From the NCBI GenBank assembly GCA_029641185.1, contig JAPWGK010000001.1, forward strand, positions 4,008,178 through 4,072,177: 64,000 nt of DNA, given 5' to 3'. Origin of the DNA: Pseudofabraea citricarpa. Lineage: Eukaryota > Ascomycota > Leotiomycetes > Helotiales > Dermateaceae. This document shows positions 11,614 through 22,497 of the stretch, piece after piece. A model generated the notes under the pieces. It saw only the letters and a program-made list of their open reading frames with translations, was not told the DNA's origin and made no database searches. Both the position numbers and the translations under genes were made by a program. Positions within the stretch are counted from its first letter, which is position 1; every line of letters starts with the position of its first letter.

Positions 11614-12197
11614 TTACAAGCAGCTTGCTGAACAGCAATTAGGCACATTATTATAAAAGCTTGTACAACTTGTATGTTCCAGAATACTTAATAATTCAAA
11701 TTCCCTTGTGGTATCAATTTTGTTTCGAGTAGCTTTAAATCGACATCTTCATACACTCGTCGGTTAATTTTCAGCTAACTACAAAATGGTTAGTCTTTAT
11801 TGTTGACCCCTCTTATATTCTCAACGTTCATATATAAATATCTTGGAATTTTTCTGGTTTGGATAGCAATGAGAAGCGTGAAATGAAAGAAGATGAATGA
11901 CAATCTTAGCTTCGGTAATAACTGTCAAAAATAATACGCCTAATTATTACTAGGCAAAGTATGATCAAAATTGTGATTTATTGGTTGAAGAGACCATGAT
12001 ATCTTAATTGGGCTAATTGAAGATTTGCTGAGCAGATGGAGATGAAATACCACTAAATCTATACAGAACCTCCGAATTAAAGCTACCTATCTACACTGCC
12101 ACTAACTAGCAAATATGAGCTGCGGTTTAGCTCCTCCCTTGTCAATCGAGTTATTCTAACTATGTATATGATTGCTGAAGATCCAACAGTTTCTATT
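11614..12197. other. Intergenic between convergent genes
   Basis: AT-rich spacer between the regulator (+) and the transporter (-). If the transporter's frameshift is not corrected, its frame would run on to 12083 in this stretch, with a C-terminus unlike its family. Nothing else seen. Confidence 0.4.
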
Positions 12198-13872
12198 TCA
12201 CACTTTGGATTTGCTTTTCCAATGGCTTTTAGCCACAAATATAAGACTGAGAAACAAGCCAAGCCCTGCCAAACCAACGGAAAACCATAAAGCTCCACGG
12301 TAACCAAGAAGCCTGTCCGATGTTGTTGATCCACCTCTATTAATATTGGTTTCGATAGTACCAGCAAACCAAGACCAAGCGATATACTATAGTTAATGAC
12401 GGTCATAACTATGCTTGCACCCATACCCTGGTACTGTTGAGGCACAGCGTTCGAAAATATGATTGTAGCGGCGGGGAACGATGTGTCCATACCGACAGTG
12501 ATGATAAGGACGCCGAAGAAATAGTATGTCCAGTAATTCGAGTGCGGGGGGCGAGTAGCTGCCAGGATGGATCCAGTGAGGTAGGCGACCTGTCCGACAA
12601 CCATGATCCACGAAGCGGGAATCTTACCAAGTAGCCTGCCCACGGCCAGAGCTGAGATCAAACCAGAAGGAATGATGGGTAAAAACCACGCTGCTATTTG
12701 AAGAGGAGTACTACCACCAATATCCACAGCGACTTGTCCAATGTAGAAGACCTGTTGAGCATTAACCACTGTTTTTTGGGGCAAGGATGAAACTGACCCA
12801 TATACCAAAGCAAGCCCAGCCTGTTGCCGTGCATGCAAAAACAAACGCTATATCCGAATTGAAGGCAGCGAGGGGTAGGATTGGTGATTTTGCCCAATAT
12901 ATTTCAATGGAAAAGAATGCGACACCGAAAAGGACACCGAGAATCAGGCAAACATAGATGTAGGGCTGCTGCCAACCAGCAACTACGGCCTGGTTCCATG
13001 CGAAGTTGAATAATACCAGCGCCGAAACCCCAGTCAATCCTCCTGGAATGTCCAATTCCTCAAGCTTTTGACGAAGTGGCCGATTTTGCTTTGGTTGCAC
13101 AGGCAGAGGAGGGATTGTCCAAGCAGCGAAGACGGCTACACCTGCAAGAGCAATTGCCTGACTCCAGTAAATCCATGGCCACCAAGCGAGAGCAAAGAGA
13201 CCTCCGAATAAGAATCCAGCGATGGCGCCAAAAGGGGCGGCTCCGCCAAACCATGCAAAAGACATATTTTTACGCGGTCCGGGGGAGTAAGACTGGCCCA
13301 AAATTGCAAGACCGTTGGGCAAGGTCAGTGCTGGACCCATGCCTTGGAAGACCCGAGCAAAGATAAAAAGAACATGCGAAGAGTAAACTGAAAGACCGGC
13401 CACGAGTGACCATAATGAGTACCAGCTCATACCGATGACAAACAATCTCTTGTTACCAAACTCATCTCCCAATCGGCCGCCAATGAGAATAAATGTTCCA
13501 ATGGTCAAACTATAGCCAGCTACAAGCCAAGATAGTTGACCTTGGTTGGTAATACCGAAAGATTCTCCAATGATACCTACTGTCGCCAGGGTGTTTCCTA
13601 AACCAACTTGATTGGTGAACATAGCGGTGCAAAGTGTCCCAACGAAGAGTATCTGTCGTGGTGTCGACAGGGAATCCGCTGGGTACAAATTTCCTTCTTT
13701 TTGGGATTGCTCGTTGGACTCAACATCTGAAGATTTCAATGTTAGCTAAGAATGAAGGTAATAGTCTAGATTAGATTATCTATCTGGGTTTTCTACCTTG
13801 CTGTTGTGGTAATTGAGATGGCGTGCTGATTTCGGATTTCATAGCCAAACCTATCTCGGGTGAGGATGTCAT
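12198..13872 (-). pseudogene. DHA2-type (14-TM) drug-efflux MFS transporter with a one-base frameshift near 12364
   Basis: Exons 13797-13872, 12798-13726 and 12198-12751, about 519 residues if the frame is repaired. Motifs expected of DHA2 proton antiporters are present: LIGGRLGDEFGNKR (loop 2-3), RVFQGMGPALTLPNG, and YSPGPRKNMSFAWFGG. Relatives are aminotriazole-resistance-type transporters. The reading frame is intact through ISLGLGL, then the family's C-terminus (an AGTIETN stretch, GYRGALWFSVGLAGLGLF, terminal Lys/Ser tail and TGA at 12198-12200) continues in another frame. One base appears to be missing around 12362-12366. Unrepaired, translation goes on to 12083 with unrelated residues. 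Either a recent loss-of-function indel or an assembly error. It lies beside, and convergent with, the zinc-finger gene. Confidence 0.78.
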
Positions 13873-16800
13873 TGTAGCGGTCAAGACTATGTAGAATAGA
13901 GAGCAAGCTGTGATGAACAAAAGAGATGACGAAGGGAAGCAAAGATTCTTATAAATAATTCAAAGTGCCTAGATAGCATTTTTGATTTTTAAGAATCTGT
14001 TTATAAGCATCCAACGAACTCCAGTATCTACGGAGTATGTGTACCAGTACTAGCTTTACAATTTCGGAGCAGAATGGTCGTCACGTGTCAGTTTTAGGCC
14101 CCTGTTTACTCAAATGATAATTCACAGCATATGTAGGGCTCATCAGATTACTAAGTTATTTGACTCGTAATTCTCTTGAGACGCTTTATGGATTTGTGTC
14201 AGGTAATCAGATTCCAGCTCTATAGGTTAAATAATTGAAGATCAAATGACAACCCGGAGCGAGGTTGACAACCGGAGATGGATGGACGCACCACGACCAC
14301 GACTCCGAAACGCCACCTCGCTACATATTCCGACCCAAAATATGTACTGATATACTAGACATAATCAATCATTATTATTATGGCCGGCATAATATTCACG
14401 ATTGTAGTGATGACACCTTGCATATCCACACTGATCACAACAAATAACTTGTGAAAAGTACTTTGGTTTTGGATAGTCTGTGCTAATATGGGTTCTAACG
14501 GGAACCGCTGTGAGATGAGCTTATCATTTCCAAAATCTTTCGTATAATATGTAAACATGATAGAACTTCTTCTTAGTCATGTTTCAAAGTTGAAGACAAT
14601 AGTGCCGGCTGCTGTGCACAAATGTTTCCGGAATAAGCCATACGACTTATACAATTGTACTCGGTTATAATTTGACAACTTGCAGTAGAGTCAGATGGAA
14701 ATGGCAGAGGCAGAAGCATATTATTCAAAAGCGTTAGATTTTCGTAAAAAAAAACAACGCGAGCTATGAGAGATACTAGGGTTCTTGATTCAGGAATTGA
14801 ACCTGAAACCCCCTTTGACTGACAATACTTCCACCACGTTGTCCACACGATCTGCTATATAATTTACTACTTAATGCATGGTATTCCTTTCTAGATATAC
14901 TCTTTTTTGTTCCAAGTGTGTTGGTGGAAGATGAAGTGCCATGAATTTAATCATATTGTAGAGTTCTGGTATGCGGAACAGACCCAATGACTAAATCAGA
15001 TCTTCAGGTTGATAGAAGCAAAGCTGAAAGAACTTTCTTGGGATGGTACAATTTACAGGAAGCTTTGGATATAACAAGCAACTAGAACTTGGGTTCCACC
15101 AATAATTTGAGCTCTTAAACATACAATTTCCAATGCCCACCCTAAAATATGCGTGTCGGTATTATCTATGATCTCTGAGCTCGAATCACTATAGCGTAGA
15201 CTCTTTATTCAATAAATCCAAGGAGCAATTTATTGAAGCATGGCATTCGCATTGTTGCCCGTTATCAGGTCTTGCTTTTTGGATAATTTTCGAATCCCAA
15301 AGGACTTATGTCATATCGCTAAATTAATCAGCTAAAGTCAAATGACTTGCGACCATGGATGTTCCGTGTTCTGCCCAATCAAATATTATTGGCAGAATGT
15401 CTTCACCCTGCCGAGTAAAAATATTCCCGGATATGCTATATTCTTTAATTGCAATTGCCTTCAACGGTAGTAGTATACTTGGAGAAATCCATGAGCACAG
15501 ATGCAAGGCAAAGGTCTCGTTATCAGCATCGCAGCATCAAAAGTCACCTAGCCTATCAGTGAATTTCGATAACAAGGGGTTAAAAATTCTATGGGAATCC
15601 ATACAGCCATGATAGTCTTCCCTTGAATCATTGGGTCACAGCCTTTTCTATGGAATTGAGAGGTAATTTTATGTTCGCTGGAAATTTCTGATCTGTTGCT
15701 TGAACTTTGGCTAATCAGAACGAACAGGAAATAGGAGAATAAAAGGATCTAGCAATAGCATTCGAAGTCAGGAGACTCGAATTTAAGAAAATAGATTTGC
15801 AAAACACTATGGACTCTGCGGTCTCCGCGGCGCGGTGGAGAATTAGAAACCGAAATGCCTAAGGGGAACCATATTCTTGGCAGGCATTGCCAATTGCAAG
15901 GTCTCGCTAGCCACGATTGCTTCGCCTCACATAAGATCAATGCGAAACACAAACACGTGATGACAAGAGACGATCATTGAACAGGCAGTTCTTTTTATTT
16001 AGTAGACGTGAGTTTGCTAGGAGAGCTTTGCACCTGGGTATATTTCAACTTAGTAAGCGATTCGGTGGCTTCTGTGGTAAATTCTAAAGCTTGTTTGCAT
16101 TGCGTAGACATGACGTCGCTAGATAATTTCCTTGCAGTGTCGATTCCAGGTCGCTTGGTTCAATTCTAACTTGCTCGTTAGTGAAACATCGTCGCCTGAT
16201 AAGTAATGATCGATGCTGTCATTGTGGATTGTCAGCATGATGGTTGCTCGTGTCCCGATTTGGGACTCTACAGTCCAAGGTTTTGCCTTGTATGGAAACA
16301 AGACTTTTTTGAAAGGCCGATGAACGTTAATGGTTACAGTATGCCTTGCTTGACCGCTTATCGTATACATCGTTTACTCCTAAGGTTTCTTTAGCGAAGA
16401 GAAGGATTCGTTGAAACATGTTCAATATAGAGTTTAATTAATAGAAAGCATGAATTTGTTTTGTCGCTTAGCTTAAACTTACATAAAATGCCGGACTAGG
16501 CGGAAGTTAGCGAGACAGAAGCTTGGTACAACCTCACGAGACCTATACTTGAAGCTGACCCCAGAATTTATAGGGCAAACTTCTGCACGGAACCAGAGCT
16601 TTTTATTACGAGGTTGATTCCTTCGAATCTTTTGGTTTATGTTTGACAGCCTAAGTTCATCTCAAAAGCCACCCTATGTTTGATCCTCCAGCATTGGCAA
16701 CTGTCAAGCTCAGCTATGGTTCCTACGATGAGTCAATTCATTGTATAAGAATGCTACAGCTGCGCTTGAAATGACTTCCTCACCATCACCAACACTGCAT

Positions 16801-16912
16801 TCCATTCTTTTTACGCAACCTCGACGGTATCAACATTCTTTACAAACGACTTGTCGTTTATACATTCTTTTAGCATTACGCTTAACCATTCTTTCTATAC
16901 AACACTTTCAAA
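13873..16912. other. Three-kilobase gene-free AT-rich stretch
   Basis: I find no exon set that makes a recognisable protein. Open frames at 15355-15612 and 16119-16370 have no family character. An isolated tRNA-like T-arm is at 14790-14806 (minus). The right end is the promoter of the secreted protein gene; the left end is the promoter of the DHA2 transporter. No TA-for-CA bias strong enough to call point-mutated repeats here. Confidence 0.4.
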
Positions 16913-18265
16913 ATGGCCATCTTTTCACTCAAGACTGTTCTTTCTACAGCTCTTTTAGTTGCACATTCTGCTTTGGCTATTCCAACTCCAGTTGAGCATG
17001 AACCTTTGGCAGCTCGCGCCACTGTTACTGAAACACCCGCCGCAACCATCACACCTGAAATCATTGACCATGGACCTCTTGATGAAGCTTCCCTCGAAGA
17101 ATTGATCAAAAACAAGACAAGCACCATTTTGGACAAGATTCTACCAAGACAGAACACTGGCACTTCCATCAATGGCGGATTTCTTTCGTATATGAAAGGT
17201 CTTGACATGCCAGGCAACAACCCAAAATGTCCAGAATTCTTAGTCGAAGGACCTATACTTGGTCTTCAAGCTGCGATGGGAAGTACAAACATTCGAAGCT
17301 TTCATTTGACAAGTATCGCTGGCAACTCCACCGATATCAAGGGTCTTGTAAGACAACGTGAATATTTTTATTTGGTTAATGCTAACACTGTAAAGGAAAA
17401 TATCGTGGATCCTCCTCCTGGCCCATTCGAATTTGGAGCAAACGAGCGTGTTACTGAATTCGTTGTCTACGAAGGAGGTGAACAGGTCATGGGGTTTACA
17501 TTCAAGACCGATGCTGGTAAAGAATACAAGGCCCTATCTGAAGGTGCCGAAAATCCTGCGAACAATGTCGTATTGAACTCCATTCCGGTGGGCTCTGGTA
17601 TTATTGCTAGAATTCGTGGAACAAACTGCGATGTTGGCGTTCTTGGTGCTTTTGGAATCGATTTCCTTGACGAACTAGCTTCGATTGCAATTACCAACAC
17701 AACCTATTCTGGTTTCACCAACAATATTGCACCTGCAGGAGATGGTTCATTCCTCAATGTTGGGTCGCAAGTTCTTGATAATCGCAACGGAAGCGTTCAA
17801 CAACAGATGACTCTCACCACAGCCGATGCAATTACTCAGAGTCGAACTATTACTACTACAAGTAGCTGGTTTGTAGGAGGTGGAGTCACGGCGAAAGCCT
17901 CTGCTGGTCTCCCATTTATTGGAAAGACTGAATTGGAGACAACCGCTAATTGGCAAGTTGCTGGTGGTAGTGTAAGTTTAATTTCCCAATTCAATGAAAG
18001 ACTGTACTGACTGAGGCAGGATGATGCCGAACTTACTTCACAAACATCGACTCGGACTGCAACCTTCCAACTGAACTGTCCTGCTAAGAAATATTGTGTG
18101 GGCGCTGCCGTGTTTCAAGTTTTTAAGCTTGATATCAACATGGAAGCTACTTTCACCGCTGAGACGAAGAGTGGGAACAAATACAGCTGGGTTCAGAAGG
18201 GAACCTATAAAGGCAGTGACAGTCTTTCGATGAAGTTGACTGTCGATGAGGTTGACAACGTTTGA
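16913..18265 (+). CDS. Secreted protein with jacalin-like lectin region and aerolysin/ETX-MTX2-like fold
   Basis: Two exons (16913-17971, 18020-18265) give 434 residues. Residues 1-22 are a clear signal peptide ending ALA, followed by a propeptide-like Pro/Thr/Glu stretch (to about 80, with LPRQ as a possible processing point). The middle (about 100-265) has alternating beta pattern and Gly-rich turns as in jacalin-type lectin domains (RVTEFVVYEGGEQV, GVLGAFG). The last third shows the long amphipathic strands with Ser/Thr alternation typical of aerolysin-like pore formers (about 280-434). Such two-part proteins (natterin type) bind sugars or membranes and can form pores; whether this one does is inference. 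No other toxin genes accompany it, but a small secreted Cys-rich protein lies 300 bp downstream on the other strand. Confidence 0.68.
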
Positions 18266-18577
18266 TAAGTTTATTGAGATGGGAGTTTTGGGGTTTTATC
18301 TCTTTGGGACACGTTCTTCTCTTCTGGGGTACATTTTTATGATAGATGATAGATCAGGCTGATGAACAACTTCAAACATTTGGAATATATGAATACAAAT
18401 TTTCATTTTGATTGCTCGAATTTTTGAACTGGCAGTCATTTAAATAGTATGGGAAGTAGGCTTATTAGTGATGAGATCTAGATTATTAAATTGACTCTAT
18501 ATTCTAAGATCACAACAGCTATTTTGCTTACGTTACTTTCCCCCATATTTGTTCTATACCCAAAATAACTAGCGTAC
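18266..18577. other. Intergenic, convergent 3' ends
   Basis: Spacer between the aerolysin-like gene (+) and the Cys-rich secreted protein gene (-). AT-rich, no feature seen. Confidence 0.4.
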
Positions 18578-19048
18578 CTAAGCACCAGGAGTGAGTCTGC
18601 ACAACGGCCTGCCTCGCTCTAATGTGTTTGCATCACAAGTGAGTCTACTATCCTCGATACAGGTCAACTGTGCTCCGCCTATATTTAAACAATTAGTTTT
18701 TGAATACTGCCGAAAAAAATGAACTTTGATATATGATTTAAGGTTTATGAAAGTAGTAGGTTAATTCCACTAATGGAAACCAATGGAAACTACTGAATTT
18801 TACTCACAGTTGTTTACCCCAGCAGGGACGCAACGCCCGCTCTGTCCATTGTTGTTGCAGACGTCCTGCTTCAAACTGGTGTTGGCCACACAGCATGCTC
18901 CGGTAGGGACTGGGCGGTTATCGTTGACACCTTGGCGCTCAAGTAGACGCACATCTCGGCGAATTGCTGACATTCCCGGAGCTTCGATGGCTACAGCAGT
19001 GACGGTAGCGATGAGACAAAACATAGCGGTGGAAATTGGAAACTGCAT
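18578..19048 (-). CDS. Small secreted cysteine-rich protein (eight Cys), effector-like
   Basis: Two exons, 18808-19048 and 18578-18678, joined across a 129-bp intron (donor GTGAGT, acceptor TATAG), give 113 residues. The first about 20 residues are a signal peptide (MQFPISTAMFCLIATVTAVA), followed by a short basic linker with RRD and LERQ as likely Kex2-type processing sites. The mature part has eight Cys: a CC pair (ACCVAN), then VC, RC, NC, TC, TC and LC, enough for four disulfides. The spacing is not that of hydrophobins (their second CC pair is absent). A TATATAAA on the coding strand lies around 19210-19217. The reading frame without the intron ends early at 18800. Function is unknown; size, secretion and Cys content fit apoplastic effectors or antimicrobial proteins. 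Confidence 0.72.
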
Positions 19049-20017
19049 TTTGGCAAGAACACTTTGGTAGGTAAATGATATAGATGTAGCGTAAGAGATG
19101 TGAAGAAAAGAATTAGGATCAAATTGATATCCGACCGGCGGCTTGAAGAATGAATAGAATTGTGATGGGTAAAGATTCAGAAAGGCGAAATAGAAGGAGG
19201 AACACCAGATTTATATACTTTTTTCATTCTACCTGGAGGTTTGCGTGCATAGAATGGCATGCTGGATGAAATTTATAAGCGGCTGCATTCCTCTTGGCAA
19301 TACAACGTCAGATGAATCTGGAAGGGAAATCATGCAGGGATGCTTAAATGCTGTCCTCGCCTCGAGAGAAGTCTTTCAAAAAGAGGAATTTGTCTGGAAG
19401 AAGAGGATATATAGTGGGTCTGAAGCTGAGATCAATTGTGTATGGCTGGAGTTACATACCTTGAAACTGTTCCCTGCCACAGTATCATCGCTTGTCGGCT
19501 AGAGCTGAACGTCCAGCGTTCTCATAACCGAGCTGTTACAACAACCGAGTGATACGCTGGCTATTCCAAAGCTTTGACATTTGCACAAAATTCCGATACC
19601 AACTTGCACAGAGAAGATAGGTACTAATATATTATTAACGTCCTGAACCTCTGTGTATTTTATGCTACGTGAGATTATCATTGAAAAATCGAAGCTGTTT
19701 TCAAAAACGTGGTGTTCAAAGTATAGAAATTTGAAAGAAGAAAACAAAAAAAAAAAAGGAGAAGAACTACTCATATTGGCTTGAAACGTTTCAATTCCAC
19801 CCATAGCAACACTCCAGTCAATTTAAACTATAAACCTTAACAGTCTTATAGCCAGCTATCTAAACCAACGAAGACGGAAAGAACAAATCTAGCGGACTGA
19901 TCTGAATTTACAATAAATCAAAGTTCAAAATCTATTCATATAATGGCCACAGGAAAGTATTAGGCGGGAACAAAATTTGCCTCTTGAAGAAGCCATCCGC
20001 ACAAAAGCTGAATTCAC
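19049..20017. other. Intergenic region
   Basis: Promoter of the Cys-rich protein at the left; otherwise no supported gene. Short frames at 19245-19502 (+) and 19499-19804 (-, containing a poly-Lys/Phe artefact from an A-run at about 19746-19758) have no family look. Confidence 0.4.
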
Positions 20018-20490
20018 TTACACCGCTGCAACTAGTTTGATGGGAGCCTCTTGGCGTCAAACCTGGTTTTGGGTGTCTTGGCAACTTACCAACATATGTG
20101 AGCTGTATCCCAGACCAAGGTGTAGGAATTATTCCCAAAGGTGACTTGAAGCATTGTACACCAATGAATAATCGAAAAGATGGATAAAGATGACCCAACA
20201 AAATCATCATTTGGCCTGGGGAAGCAGCATACATGTGCCAAGTGCTACCGGCTATAAATATATTGCCGATCGGTACCTGAAGTACAACCGAATTCTGAAC
20301 TTGGGATCTGCACCCTTCCTTGGTCAAATTTGGAGTCGTGAATAACTTCAATATTCAACTGATCGGTCGACGTCTCTGAATCACGAGGAGCAAGTGAATA
20401 TAGCCCAAATTTTTCGCTCAAAATTGCCGCAACTGTAACATGATTTGGCTGTCTTCTTATCGGTGAACTGAAGTTGTTAAGCAATACCAA
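20018..20490 (-). pseudogene. Possible broken gene, unknown product
   Basis: Two overlapping frames on the minus strand look like one protein interrupted by a one-base shift around 20270-20330. The upstream frame (to 20245) includes LSEKFGLYSLAPRD and LNIEVIHDSKFDQGR. The downstream frame includes VPIGNIFIAGSTWHMY, MMILLGHLYPSFRLF and IPTPWSGIQLTYV. A good intron (donor GTAAGT at 20089 downwards, TTGCAG acceptor at 20026) would end the protein a few codons later at 20018. Residue composition is protein-like, but I do not recognise the family. It could also be a chance pair of frames. If real, it would be the second frameshifted gene in this accessory stretch. Confidence 0.3.
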
Positions 20491-20694
20491 GTCTTAGAAC
20501 TCTCCTGACATCTCCTTGGCAAGACGCATCCCGTCATGGCACGGCACCTTGGCACCTCCGCATCTCTGCTAGCTATCGCGGGGTTGAATTTCCAATCCAC
20601 TTATCTATCTCCCCATGGGGTTGCGTGGGAAACGAAGTATAAAGTTGGCATCTCTGCCTTCTACTGACGATCAACAAATCTACACAGTCTCAAA

Positions 20695-22497
20695 ATGACC
20701 GACAGAAAATCCAACGAAGACTCCAAAATGGTCATCGAGCATGTCGATACCAACGTTGACGATTTGAAAGAAACCCGCCTGGATCGTGATTACGCAGGCG
20801 CAGTAGCAAAAACTGATCCTGCTAAAATCAAGCTTGTGCGAAAACTTGATATGCGTATCTTGCCTACCCTCTTTGTCATGTACTTTCTCAATTATGTAGA
20901 CAGTAAGTTTTCTAAATCTGTTGCAGTCTTATCTAACGCTATTCAAGGGAATGCTATCGCCCAAGCTCGCCTCAACGGTCTCGAGGAGGATCTCAACATG
21001 GATCCTGAGTCAAGCCAATTCAATACGACAGTTTCTATCCTATTTGTTGGATATGTCTTGATGCAAGTTCCTAGCAATATGCTCATCACAAAAGTTCGTC
21101 CAGCTTGGTATATGAGTGGATGGATGGCGGTTTGGGCAGTTGTTTCTGCTTGCACTGCTCTTGTGCAGAATTATGCAGGATTGGTTGTTTGCCGATTCCT
21201 ACTTGGCATTACTGAAGCTCCAGTCAGTTGTTCAACGAAAATTATGTCCATAACTATGCTAACCGTGATAGTTCTACCCTGGTGCGACTTATGTCCTCTC
21301 AATCTTCTATACCCGCAAAGAGATCGCTTCTCGAATTGCAGCACTTTACCTTGCCCAGATTACTGCCACTGGATTTTCCTCACTGATTGCTGCGGGAATT
21401 TTCGAAGGATTGCATGGTAAAGCTGGTATTTCAGGATGGAGATGGTAAGTTCTTCTTCTTTGAAAGCCAGCATTGATCATCAGGCATTGGGCATTCCAGT
21501 TCTGCAAGTTGCTATGACTGAATGGGATGCATCCAACTCCTGTAGTGGACTTCTTAAAAGACCCTCGTCTAGTGCTTCACACTTCTCATTTTTTTTCTGA
21601 CGAAAATAGGCTCTTCATTCTTGAAGGAGTCATCACTTTTGTAGTCGCGATATTCGGTTTCTGGTTGCTCCCGGATACACCCAGCACAACACGATGGCTT
21701 TCTCCAGCTGAACGCGAACTTGCTCACGGGCGCATGGTTCGTGATAATGTTAGCAATAGTGATGAGGATGTCCCAGCAATGGAAGGTCTCAAGCAGGCTT
21801 GCAGAGATTACAAGACATGGATATTTGTTCTTATGCAGTGTTTTCATCTTTCTGCATGTTCGTTTAATAGTTTCTTCCCAACGTAAGTTTTCCTGTCTTG
21901 TGTTGACCTAGCTGACAGTTGTAGCGTCGTCAAAACACTTGGTTTCAGCACGACAATTACTCTTGTCATGACATGTCCACCTTTCCTTCTAGCAGGATTG
22001 GCTGGGCTAGGAATGGGATGGTCGTCGGGACGATTTCACGAACGTACATGGCATACCACAGCTGGTCTTTCAATTGCAATCGTCGGGTTTGCTATTGCAG
22101 CTGGGACATTGAATACTGCAGGACGATATGTTGCTTGTTTTATCTTTCCAATCGGAGCATATTCGGTCAATTCCGTGATCATGTGATGGGCATCATCGAC
22201 ATTGTCGCAGACGAAGGAGAAGAAAGCGGTAAGTTCCTCGGCTCGATTTTTGATTAAGCTGATAAGTAATAGGTTGTACTCGCAATGACGAACGTTGGTG
22301 GTCAGATTGGGTATATCTATGGCGCATATCTTTGGCCTGGTAGTGACTCTCCTCGTTATGTGATTGGTTTCAGTGCTTCAGCAGCTTTTGCTTTGGGATC
22401 TATTGGATGTGCTTGGTGGATGAGATTTGTTTTGAAGAAAGAGAATGAGAAGATCAGGGCGTCGGCGGCTGAATCGGTTAACTTTTATGGGTATTAA
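20695..22497 (+). pseudogene. Dal5-type (allantoate permease family) MFS transporter with in-frame TGA at 22184-22186
   Basis: Six exons (20695-20902, 20948-21222, 21272-21444, 21610-21882, 21925-22228, 22273-22497) join in one frame of about 485 codons. Family marks: LDMRILPTLFVMYFLNYVDR, then NAIAQARL, GYVLMQVPSNMLITKVRP, RFLLGITEAPFYPG, an FLPDTP-like WLLPDTPSTTRWLSP loop, and a C-terminal NVGGQIGYIYGAYLWP. Members take up anions such as allantoate, nicotinate or other small acids. The frame is broken by a single TGA where the family normally has Gly (VI-x-stop-WASSTLSQ), and the downstream helices and splice sites are otherwise kept. Translation would stop after about 10 helices. An alternative 28-base intron removing the stop is too short and would delete conserved residues. 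TATAAAG lies about 55 bases before the ATG. Confidence 0.8.

Noticed and set aside
14760..14850. tRNA-like sequence on the minus strand: perfect T-arm with loop TTCAATT at 14790-14806
   Set aside because: The T-arm stem is perfect, but no matching acceptor stem, D-arm or anticodon arm can be folded upstream. At best a decayed tRNA or SINE fragment.
16119..16370. Minus-strand frame of 83 codons in the large gene-free stretch
   Set aside because: Protein-like composition but no motif, no partner exon and no promoter; not enough support.
22170..22240. A 28-base intron (GT at 22183, AG before ACGAAG) that would remove the TGA of the Dal5-type transporter
   Set aside because: Too short for a fungal intron and it would delete the conserved WASSTLSQ stretch, so I treat the TGA as a true nonsense codon.
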